Under the pieces are notes generated by a model. It did no database searches. It was not told where the DNA came from and was given only the letters and a program-made list of their open reading frames with translations. This document shows, piece after piece, positions 1-5,314 of a DNA stretch of 5,314 bases. The stretch is from DATKEU01 sp035544495 (lineage in GTDB: Bacteria; Myxococcota_A; Polyangia; Fen-1088), in assembly GCA_035544495.1 (NCBI GenBank), contig DATKEU010000076.1:1-5314 (forward strand). Direction: 5' to 3'. Numbering within the stretch: the first letter of the stretch is position 1; each line of letters starts with the position of its first letter. The translations under genes were made by a program, and so were the position numbers.

Positions 1-98
1 TCGGCGGAAGCGTCGAATTTTGAAGAAACTGTGAATTTCGCGGCCGGCGGCCCCACCTGGTCCCCGGTCCGCGCACGATCGGGCACAATCCTTTCGAC
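1..98. other. Upstream leader or 3' end of a preceding gene
   Basis: This short stretch precedes the sensor kinase start. Two plus-strand frames could be the tail of an upstream gene. One frame stays open from base 1 to a TGA at 100-102, which would overlap the kinase ATG in an ATGA arrangement. The other ends at a TGA at 32-34 after a very basic tail (RRKRRILKKL). Neither resembles a family I recognise, and the window edge prevents a decision. The patch at 14-38 is clearly richer in A/T than the rest of the window, as promoter or leader DNA can be. I could not place a convincing -35/-10 pair or a Shine-Dalgarno sequence. Confidence 0.3.
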
Positions 99-1499
99 AT
101 GAGCGGATGGCGCGGCTGGCTCTCTCGGTTGCCGATCGGCCTCAAGCTCTTCCTGATGATCCTGGTGGCCTGCGCCGCCGTGGCGGTGGCGATGAGCCTG
201 GGAACGCGCATCAGCTTCGAGCGCGGCTTCTTGAGCTACGTGAACCGGATGGAGGAGAACCGCATGGCGGGCCTGGCCCGCCGGCTGGCGCACCTTTATC
301 GCGAGGGTGGCTGGACGGCGCTGCGCGAGGATCGCGCCCTGTGGGAACGTTTCGAAGGCGCGCCGCAAGCCGTGCGCAGAGCCGGCGCGCGCGCCGATCA
401 GCCGCCCGGGCTGTCACTGTTCGACGACAAGGGCGCGCTGGTGGCGGGCAGCGCCTCGCCCCGGCCGGATGCGCTGCAGGCTGATGTCGTCGTCGACGGC
501 AGAGTCGTCGGCACGCTGTTCGGGATGCCGCTGCGCCAGTTGACCAACCAGGCCGACCTGCAGTTCCAGCGCGAGCAGGTGCGCATGAACCTGGTGATCG
601 CGTTCGGCGCCCTGGTATTGGCGGCGGCGGCGGCGCTGGTGCTGGCGCGCGCGCTGGTGGCGCCGGTGCGGCGACTGGCCGCGGCGACGGCGCGCCTGGG
701 CGCGGGCGATTTCAGCGCGCGGGTCAGCGTGACGGGCGACGACGAGATCGGGCAGCTCTCGCAGAGCTTCAACGCGCTGGCCGACACGCTGGCGCGCGAC
801 GATCGGATGCGGCGGCAGTTCATGGCCGACGTCACCCACGAGCTGCGAACGCCGCTGGCGGTGCTGCGGGCCGAGATCGAGCAACTGGAAGACGGCCTGC
901 GAGCGCCGACCGCGGAGGCGCTCGGGTCGTTGCGGTCGGAGATCAACAAGCTGACCCGCCTGGTCAGCGACATCCAGCAGCTGGCGCTGTCCGACGTCGG
1001 CGTGCTGCGCTACCTGCGCGAACGCCTGGAGGTGACGGCGTTGCTGGCGGAGGCCATCGAGACCTGGACGCCGCGGCTGGCGGCGCGCGGCCTGACGCTG
1101 CGCCTGGCGGACGACGCGCGCGGCGGGCGGCGATTCTTCGTCGACGGCGATCAGGTGCGCCTGGAGCAGGTGCTGGGCAACTTGCTAGAGAACGCCGAGC
1201 GGTACGTGCCCGCCGGCGGGCAGGTGATCCTCTCGTGCGCTGGTGATGGCGCGTCCGCGGTCATCACCGTGGACGACAGCGGCAACGGGGTCAGCGACGC
1301 GGCCCTGTCGCGGCTGTTCGAGCGTTTCTATCGCGAGGAGGCGTCCCGCAGTCGCGCCACCGGCGGCACCGGGCTGGGGCTGGCGATCTGCCGCACGATC
1401 GTCGAAGCCCACGGCGGCACCGTCACCGCCGCGCGCTCTCCGCTGGGCGGGTTGCGTGTCGAGATCCGACTGCCCCTCGCGCCAGGCGGACGCTCGTGA
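99..1499 (+). CDS. baeS: BaeS-like membrane sensor histidine kinase
   Basis: This is an inner-membrane sensor kinase of 466 residues, the usual BaeS size. It autophosphorylates on histidine and passes the phosphate to the regulator encoded next. Membrane segments lie at about residues 15-35 and 164-187. They enclose a sensor region of about 128 residues that opens with the BaeS-like stretch SFERGFLSYVN. A HAMP linker (about 185-238) follows, then the HisKA dimerisation domain with H-box FMADVTHELRTPL (phospho-acceptor His247). The ATP-binding domain has an N-box (NLLEN, Asn361/Asn365), a G1 box (DDSGNG, 392-397), an F-box (LFERFYRE, 406-413) and a G2 box (GGTGLGLAI, 422-430). The run from F-box to C-terminus (FERFYR, GGTGLGLAIC, IVEAH, SPLGG) matches E. 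coli BaeS as I remember it. ATG 99 is the first in-frame start after a stop at 21-23, but it lacks a clear Shine-Dalgarno sequence. All catalytic motifs are intact. The family is certain; BaeS orthology is likely, but the signal sensed is unknown. Confidence 0.95.
   Translation: MSGWRGWLSRLPIGLKLFLMILVACAAVAVAMSLGTRISFERGFLSYVNRMEENRMAGLARRLAHLYREGGWTALREDRALWERFEGAPQAVRRAGARADQPPGLSLFDDKGALVAGSASPRPDALQADVVVDGRVVGTLFGMPLRQLTNQADLQFQREQVRMNLVIAFGALVLAAAAALVLARALVAPVRRLAAATARLGAGDFSARVSVTGDDEIGQLSQSFNALADTLARDDRMRRQFMADVTHELRTPLAVLRAEIEQLEDGLRAPTAEALGSLRSEINKLTRLVSDIQQLALSDVGVLRYLRERLEVTALLAEAIETWTPRLAARGLTLRLADDARGGRRFFVDGDQVRLEQVLGNLLENAERYVPAGGQVILSCAGDGASAVITVDDSGNGVSDAALSRLFERFYREEASRSRATGGTGLGLAICRTIVEAHGGTVTAARSPLGGLRVEIRLPLAPGGRS
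1484..1490 (+). promoter_or_regulatory. Ribosome binding site for the response regulator
   Basis: AGGCGGA lies inside the end of the kinase gene, five bases before GTG 1496. It is the reason for choosing this GTG start. The start overlaps the kinase stop (GTGA, 1496-1499), a layout typical of translational coupling that keeps kinase and regulator amounts linked. Confidence 0.65.
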
Positions 1500-2230
1500 G
1501 CGCCGAATCGTCAGCGGCCGAGCGCGTCCTGGTCGTCGAGGACGAGCCGAAGTTGCGCGCCGTCCTGGTCAATTATCTGCAGGCCGCCGGCTATCGGTGC
1601 ACGGCGATCGACGACGGCGCCGCCGCCCTGAACACCATCGACGCGCAGGCTTTCGATCTGATCCTGCTCGACTGGATGCTGCCGGGGATGGACGGGCTGT
1701 CGATCTGCCGCGAGGTGCGCCGGCGGGGCCCGACCCCGATCATCATGATCACCGCGCGGGTCGACGAGGCTGACCGCCTGATCGGCCTGGACGCCGGGGC
1801 CGACGATTACGTCTGCAAGCCGTTCAGCCCGCGTGAGGTGGTCGCGCGCGCCAAGGCCATCCTGCGGCGGTCACGTCTGGCGGCGCCGTCGACTCCAGCG
1901 CCGCGGGTCCGGCTGCGCATCGAGGTGGCGGCCCGCCGCGCGCTGCTGGAGGGAACCGAGCTGCGCTTGACCCAGGTCGAGTTCCGCTTGATCGCGGCCC
2001 TCGCGCACGCTCCGGGGAAGGTGTGGTCGCGCGACCGCCTGCTGCGCGCGCTGTACGAGGACAGCCGCGTGGTCACCGATCGGACCGTCGATACCCACGT
2101 CAAGAACCTGCGGCGCAAGCTGCAAGCGATCGACAGCGCCGATGAGATCATCGCATCCGTCTACGGGGTCGGTTACCGGATGGAGCTCTCCGACCGGGAG
2201 ATAGCGCTGGTCGGCGACCGCACGGAGTGA
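1496..2230 (+). CDS. baeR: BaeR-like OmpR-family response regulator
   Basis: This is a cytoplasmic DNA-binding response regulator of 244 residues (E. coli BaeR has 240) and the partner of the kinase just upstream. The receiver domain (about 10-126) has the acidic pocket Glu15/Asp16, phospho-acceptor Asp59 (LLDWMLPGMDG), switch Thr86 and Lys108 in YVCKPFSPREVVARAK. That last motif is close to the BaeR signature. The winged-helix domain (about 137-229) has LRLTQVEFRLIAAL, then PGKVWSRDRLL, the recognition-helix region RVVTDRTVDTHVKNLRRKL and the wing VYGVGYRM. This domain is also strikingly BaeR-like. The GTG start shares four bases with the kinase stop and has AGGCGGA five bases upstream. In enterobacteria BaeR activates RND efflux (mdtABC) and envelope-stress genes; no efflux gene is visible here. 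The last 58 bp overlap the convergent beta-helix gene. The family is certain and the BaeR assignment is likely. Confidence 0.95.
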   Translation: MSAESSAAERVLVVEDEPKLRAVLVNYLQAAGYRCTAIDDGAAALNTIDAQAFDLILLDWMLPGMDGLSICREVRRRGPTPIIMITARVDEADRLIGLDAGADDYVCKPFSPREVVARAKAILRRSRLAAPSTPAPRVRLRIEVAARRALLEGTELRLTQVEFRLIAALAHAPGKVWSRDRLLRALYEDSRVVTDRTVDTHVKNLRRKLQAIDSADEIIASVYGVGYRMELSDREIALVGDRTE

Positions 2231-4044
2231 CGGCACAAAACGAGCCCCAACCAGAGGACGAACAGTCCGATCGACGGGTCTCCCGCGGGCGTGCTGCCGC
2301 CCACTGCACAGCCGCCGTTCGACGAGCTTGCGGAAGGCTGGCCAGCGCGGCTGCCCCCGCTCCCGCCGCCACCCGTGGTCGCGCCTCTGCCGCCGCTGGC
2401 GGCCGCCGCATCGCCGCCGTTCGAGGTCTCGCCGCCGCCCGCGCCGCCGCCGGCAGCATCGGGCAAGCTCCCAGCGTCGTCGCTGGTCGAGGCTCCGGCA
2501 TCACCGGCCAAGGGACCCGGGAGCGACCTCCCCTGCGCCGCGCCGCGATCGGGCTTGCCGCTCGGCAACGGGTTTCCAAAGAAATCGCGCCCGCCGTTGT
2601 CCGCGATCACCGCCCCGCTGGCGGCACAGGGTGAAGCGGACCGGAGCAGATAACCGGCCAGCGTCGACCTTCCCAGGCCACCGGTTCCCGCGGAGGCGAA
2701 CAGCGGATCGGTCGAGATCTTGTTGGGATCCGCCGGCTCTCCGGCCGGATGGCCGCCAAAGAAGCAGTTCGAGTCGAAGGACACATTCGTCGCTGCTCCG
2801 AACGCGTAGCTGGCCCCGGTGCCGGCGTTGTAAATGATGTTGTTGGTGAAGCTGGTTTTGTCGGCGAAACCTCCCGCGCCGCCGAACTGGTGAAAGTCGA
2901 TGATGGCCGGCGACAGGGTCGCGCCGACGTAGATCGTGTTGTTGTAAATCTTGGTGTTGGTCGTGGCGCCACTGAATGCAATGACCTTGCCGGTGTCGTT
3001 CTGACTGACGTTGTAACGAATCGTGATGTTGTCGTTGTACGCCCCTGGGGCATTGTTTGGATTCACCAGCCCGCCGCCATTGTCGTGGCTGTAGTTGTAC
3101 TGCACGATCGTTCCCAGGCAGTTGTAATCCGGATCGGTGGCCGCCCCCTCGAGGCCGCTGTAACTGGTGTTATAGACCTCGTTGAATTGCATGACGGCGT
3201 CGAGGCAGCCAAATACGAACATGGCATTCCCGTGCAGACGGGCGGCGGCGCCATTGATGACGTTCGACTCGATCAACGGCGCATTCGATGAGCGCACGAT
3301 GATGCCGTTCTTTCCGATATCCAGCAGTTGATTTCCGCGAATGACGACGTTCGTCCATTGTGCCAGCGCCCAATCCGCCGCCCTGGGATGCGTGTCCTGA
3401 CTGGACGAGGTGAAGATCCCGACGCTGTCGGCGTGCGAAATGCTGCAGTTCTCGACCAGGATGTCGTCGAATCGAGCGTCGCGTCCCTGAGACTCGAAGC
3501 CGATGCCTCCGGTGGCCTTGGACGCCAGGTCCGCGCCGAGCTGGCCGCTGATCTGATGGACGTTGAGGCCCGTCAGGTGGACGTGGTGAGAAACGCCCGT
3601 GGCGATGATGTGAACACCCGTGCGCAGACCCGGTGTCGCCGCCGCGTTCATGAGATCCAGGTTCGAGATCTCCCAGAATTCCTGCCCCTTCAGGGTCAAG
3701 GCAGCGGGGGCGCCGGCGCCGTCGACGCGAGGCAAGGGACCGGTTCCGTACTTGTCGATCTTGATCGCGTTGCCGGCGGCGCCGATTCCACCGGGGCTCA
3801 AAGTCCCTGTCCACTGACAACCCGCGAGCAGGAGAAGCGAATCACCAGGTTGGAAGGTGGTGCCGTTGGCCTTCGCCAGACCTTTCCAGGCCGTCTGGGG
3901 AGACGTTCCAGCGTTGCCGTCATTTCCCCCCGTGCAGTCCAGATAGTAACTGGCCGCGGAAGCCGACGACGGGAACCAGGCCAAAGCCGCAAGGGCCCAG
4001 TAAAGCGCCAAGCGGACCGCCTTCTTCTTGCACGCGAGGCCCAT
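2173..4044 (-). CDS. Exported right-handed beta-helix protein with MYXO-CTERM-like tail
   Basis: This is a secreted protein of 623 residues, probably a polysaccharide lyase-like or carbohydrate-binding beta-helix; no catalytic residues can be assigned. Residues 1-30 form a signal peptide: a KKK charge cluster, a hydrophobic core and the cleavage motif ASA before ASYY. Residues 33-110 are the characteristic opening of such proteins (YYLDCTGGNDGNAGTSP, then FQPGDSLLLLAG, then KIDKYGTGPLPRVDG). About 120-430 hold Asn- and Ile-rich coils typical of parallel beta-helix repeats (for example LIESNVING, TIVQYNYSH, TKIYNNTIY, FTNNIIYN). Residues 443-503 (TDPLFA to KPDRGAAQ) match the usual closing segment. 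A Gly/Ala/Ser linker (about 507-575), Cys579, a short hydrophobic segment (592-604) and an Arg-containing tail follow. ATG 4044 is preferred over TTG 4062 because it gives a normal signal peptide; neither has a strong Shine-Dalgarno sequence. The final 19 codons and the stop lie antisense within the regulator gene. Confidence 0.88.
   Translation of the reverse strand: MGLACKKKAVRLALYWALAALAWFPSSASAASYYLDCTGGNDGNAGTSPQTAWKGLAKANGTTFQPGDSLLLLAGCQWTGTLSPGGIGAAGNAIKIDKYGTGPLPRVDGAGAPAALTLKGQEFWEISNLDLMNAAATPGLRTGVHIIATGVSHHVHLTGLNVHQISGQLGADLASKATGGIGFESQGRDARFDDILVENCSISHADSVGIFTSSSQDTHPRAADWALAQWTNVVIRGNQLLDIGKNGIIVRSSNAPLIESNVINGAAARLHGNAMFVFGCLDAVMQFNEVYNTSYSGLEGAATDPDYNCLGTIVQYNYSHDNGGGLVNPNNAPGAYNDNITIRYNVSQNDTGKVIAFSGATTNTKIYNNTIYVGATLSPAIIDFHQFGGAGGFADKTSFTNNIIYNAGTGASYAFGAATNVSFDSNCFFGGHPAGEPADPNKISTDPLFASAGTGGLGRSTLAGYLLRSASPCAASGAVIADNGGRDFFGNPLPSGKPDRGAAQGRSLPGPLAGDAGASTSDDAGSLPDAAGGGAGGGETSNGGDAAAASGGRGATTGGGGSGGSRAGQPSASSSNGGCAVGGSTPAGDPSIGLFVLWLGLVLCRHSVRSPTSAISRSESSIR
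2230..2310 (-). other. MYXO-CTERM-like C-terminal sorting region of the beta-helix protein
   Basis: This encodes roughly residues 579-605: Cys579 (in GGCAVGG), a short spacer, the hydrophobic stretch IGLFVLWLGLVLC and the first Arg. The order Gly-rich linker, Cys, hydrophobic segment, basic residues is that of the MYXO-CTERM sorting signals of myxobacteria, which hold proteins in the envelope before proteolytic processing. It differs from the common form in having one Cys rather than a CGC-type cluster and in continuing 18 residues past that Arg. The assignment rests on layout, not on a profile search. Confidence 0.55.
2320..2526 (-). repeat. Low-complexity Gly/Ala/Ser linker coding region
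   Basis: This encodes about residues 507-575 of the beta-helix protein, an almost pure Gly/Ala/Ser/Asp tract with short motifs such as PDAAGGGAGGG and TTGGGGSGGS. On the plus strand it reads as imperfect CCG/CGC triplet repeats. It should be flexible and disordered, holding the helix domain away from the membrane. Such tracts can change length by replication slippage, though I cannot see polymorphism from one sequence. Confidence 0.75.
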
Positions 4045-4146
4045 GGCCGAGATCCGGAGCAACGGATCAAAGGTTAGCGCAAATCGGGCCGCCGTCGCGG
4101 AACGCGCCTTGACGGGTGGGTGGTGGCGCCCCGGCGGCGATCATTT

Positions 4147-4183
4147 GCCGTCGCAGCGCGACAGGTTCTGCGCGCCCGACGGC
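4147..4183. repeat. GC-rich inverted repeat (possible hairpin or operator)
   Basis: The outer arms GCCGTCG (4147-4153) and CGACGGC (4177-4183) are perfectly complementary. Inner arms GCGCG (4156-4160) and CGCGC (4171-4175) continue the stem after a small asymmetric bulge, leaving a loop of 10 bases. No T-run follows on either side, so it is not a standard intrinsic terminator. Its place between divergent genes would suit an operator or a leader hairpin. In DNA this GC-rich, such a structure can also arise by chance. Confidence 0.4.
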
Positions 4184-4245
4184 GATGGCGCCACTGAATC
4201 GGCAATCCCGCCTGCCTGATGAAGACCCTCGGCTCGTCAATAGTA

Positions 4246-4252
4246 GGCGAGG
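4246..4252 (+). promoter_or_regulatory. Ribosome binding site for the lipoprotein esterase
   Basis: The purine-rich AGGCGAGG-like stretch ending four bases before ATG 4257 resembles a Shine-Dalgarno sequence. It supports this ATG, which also places the lipobox Cys at residue 24, a normal lipoprotein signal length. Confidence 0.5.
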
Positions 4253-4256
4253 CTGT

Positions 4257-5314
4257 ATGCCGCGATCGTTCGTCAGCGCCCGTCCAGCAATCGCCACCGT
4301 TGTCGCCGGCGCGCTGCTCGCCGGTTGCGGCAACGCCAGTCCGACCCGGTCGCCCGCCGGTGCAGCCGGACCCGACGCACCCTCCGCCAGCGGAGGAGCG
4401 AGCGGCGGCACCGACGCCGCAGGGACGCCGTCCGGTTCGGGCGGCGGCGGCGGCAACGGGACTGGGGGCGCCACGCCGATCACCGACGCCGCCGCCGAGA
4501 TGGCGTCGCCCGGCGGTCCCGACGCAGCCGGCGGCGACGTGCCATCGGCCGGCGATGCCGCTGCTTCGGCCAGCGCCGGCTGCACCAAGCCGGCGGCCGA
4601 TCCCCCGGGGCAATGGGCGTTCAACAAGACGATCGTCGTGGGCGGCGCCACGCGCACGTACCACCTGCGCCTGCCGGCCGGCTATGACCCGAACAAGCCG
4701 TACCGGACCATTTTCTCTTTTCACGGCTGCGGCTCGCACCGCGACCAGCTGATCAACATTCAGGACGCGACCGGATTCGACGCCATCGTCATCGCGCCCG
4801 AGCAGATCTCCGGTGGCTGCTTCGACGATCAATCGGCCATGTCGCGTGACATGGCGGTCTTCGACGCGCTGCTGATCTGGGCGGAAGACAACCTGTGCGT
4901 GGACAAGGCGCGTGTCTTCTCCATGGGGTTCAGCAGCGGATCGTGGATGACGAACATCCTCGGGTGCCAGCGTTCGAACGTCCTGCGGGCCAAGGCCAAC
5001 GTCAGCGGCGGTTTGACGGCGGCGATCGTCCCGTCGCGCGACTGCAAGGGTCCGATCGCCAGCATCTTTCTCCACGACGCCAGCGACACGCAGAACAGCA
5101 TCGCCGGCGGCATGGCCGCGCGGAATACCTTCCTGACCCTCGACGGCTGCGCGATGACCAGCAAGCCGGACACGATGGTTCCGGCGAACGCCGCGGGGCT
5201 GTGCGTGCAATACGACGGCTGCAAGCCGGGCTATCCCGTCATCTGGTGCCAGACGACGGGCATCAATCACGATCCGCAGCAGACCCGCTCGCCGAACCTG
5301 TTCTGGCAGTTCCT
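4257..5314 (+). CDS. LpqC/CE1-type esterase lipoprotein, 3' end cut by window
   Basis: This is a putative envelope-anchored alpha/beta-hydrolase of the poly(3-hydroxybutyrate) depolymerase/feruloyl-esterase/acetylxylan-esterase group; 352 codons are visible. Residues 1-24 form a lipoprotein signal peptide with lipobox LAGC, so Cys24 should be lipidated. The next residue is Gly, not Asp, which in Gram-negatives favours outer-membrane sorting. Residues 25-108 are a low-complexity Gly/Ala/Ser/Pro linker. The hydrolase domain starts near Cys109. It has the oxyanion-hole motif FHGCG (His156-Gly159), nucleophile elbow GFSSG (Ser226), a likely acid Asp277 in HDASD, and a likely catalytic His338 in GINHDP. 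The ending NLFWQF matches the last helix of the family, so few residues are probably missing. Ten Cys lie after the lipobox, suggesting several disulphides. The substrate is undetermined; hemicellulose esters or polyesters are the family's usual targets. It diverges from the beta-helix gene. Confidence 0.88.
   Translation, partial: MPRSFVSARPAIATVVAGALLAGCGNASPTRSPAGAAGPDAPSASGGASGGTDAAGTPSGSGGGGGNGTGGATPITDAAAEMASPGGPDAAGGDVPSAGDAAASASAGCTKPAADPPGQWAFNKTIVVGGATRTYHLRLPAGYDPNKPYRTIFSFHGCGSHRDQLINIQDATGFDAIVIAPEQISGGCFDDQSAMSRDMAVFDALLIWAEDNLCVDKARVFSMGFSSGSWMTNILGCQRSNVLRAKANVSGGLTAAIVPSRDCKGPIASIFLHDASDTQNSIAGGMAARNTFLTLDGCAMTSKPDTMVPANAAGLCVQYDGCKPGYPVIWCQTTGINHDPQQTRSPNLFWQF
4329..4580 (+). 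repeat. Low-complexity linker of the esterase with a (GGC)5 run
   Basis: This encodes residues 25-108, an 84-residue Gly/Ala/Ser/Pro/Asp tract between the lipidated Cys and the catalytic domain. It contains five consecutive GGC codons at 4440-4454 (residues 62-66). It is expected to be disordered and to act as a tether. Its style (DAAG, GGDV, GGPDAAGG) resembles the C-terminal linker of the divergent neighbour. Confidence 0.75.

Larger units (their letters stand above)
4045..4256. promoter_or_regulatory. Divergent intergenic region between the two exported-protein genes
   Basis: This 212-bp spacer holds the upstream regions of both the beta-helix gene (leftward) and the lipoprotein esterase (rightward), so promoters for both should lie here. 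The plus strand has TTGACG at 4109-4114, and the minus strand has TTGACG at 4240-4235. Neither has a good -10 element at the right distance, so no promoter is assigned. A strong GC-rich inverted repeat occupies 4147-4183. No direct-repeat pair of the kind bound by OmpR-family regulators was recognised. Confidence 0.6.

Noticed and set aside
621..635. Run of five GCG triplets in the kinase gene
   Set aside because: It encodes the Ala run inside the second membrane segment and is ordinary for GC-rich transmembrane coding.
2231..2300. Possible terminator after the response regulator
   Set aside because: Only short GC complementarities around CCCGCGGG are seen, with no T-run. The region is coding for the opposite-strand gene.
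2780..3480. Stretch with lower GC than the rest, possibly transferred DNA
   Set aside because: It coincides with the Asn-, Tyr- and Ile-rich coils of the beta-helix, whose codons explain the drop. There is no junction, repeat or mobile-element signal.
4045..4062. TTG 4062 as the start of the beta-helix protein, adding six residues
   Set aside because: ATG 4044 gives a compact signal peptide with the charge cluster near the N-terminus. The TTG has no better ribosome binding site.
2964..4199. Exact 14-base repeat TGGCGCCACTGAAT at 2964-2977 and 4186-4199
   Set aside because: One copy lies inside the beta-helix coding sequence and one in the intergenic region. A single 14-mer match in about 5.3 kb of biased sequence is within chance, and nothing else flanks the copies in common.
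4074..5270. A 398-codon open frame on the minus strand opposite the esterase
   Set aside because: It mirrors the real gene in GC-rich DNA. Its product is rich in Arg, Gly, Ala and Val with no recognisable domain, while the plus-strand frame has a lipobox, a catalytic triad and family motifs.

Overview
The window is GC-rich DNA with codon use strongly biased to G/C at third positions. It holds four protein-coding genes packed almost end to end. Two secreted proteins carry long Gly/Ala/Ser/Asp linkers, and one ends in a MYXO-CTERM-like sorting tail. This combination points to a myxobacterium-type organism (Myxococcota, Polyangia-like), probably from soil. The assignment is an inference from protein style; there is no rRNA or other marker here.

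Layout: positions 1-98 are the end of something upstream or a short leader. A sensor kinase (99-1499, +) and its response regulator (1496-2230, +) form a translationally coupled two-component operon. In residue detail it closely resembles the BaeS/BaeR envelope-stress pair. A large exported right-handed beta-helix protein (2173-4044, -) runs towards the regulator, and the two genes overlap tail to tail by 58 bp. A 212-bp divergent intergenic region (4045-4256) separates it from an LpqC/CE1-type alpha/beta-hydrolase lipoprotein (4257 to beyond 5314, +), which the window edge cuts just before its end.

Working model: the kinase senses an envelope signal and phosphorylates the regulator at Asp59. 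The two exported proteins are both built for display on the cell envelope, but from opposite ends. The esterase hangs from an N-terminal lipid on a linker of about 84 residues. The beta-helix protein hangs from a C-terminal sorting segment behind a linker of about 70 residues. They start from a shared divergent region and look like a polysaccharide- or polyester-processing pair (putative lyase/carbohydrate-binding helix plus esterase). No substrate can be fixed from sequence alone, and control of the pair by the two-component system is only a possibility. I saw no RNA genes, insertion sequences, CRISPR arrays or integration sites. No wholly new system is evident. The most unusual points are the mirrored tethering of the two envelope proteins and the C-terminal tail that lies entirely inside the neighbouring regulator gene.
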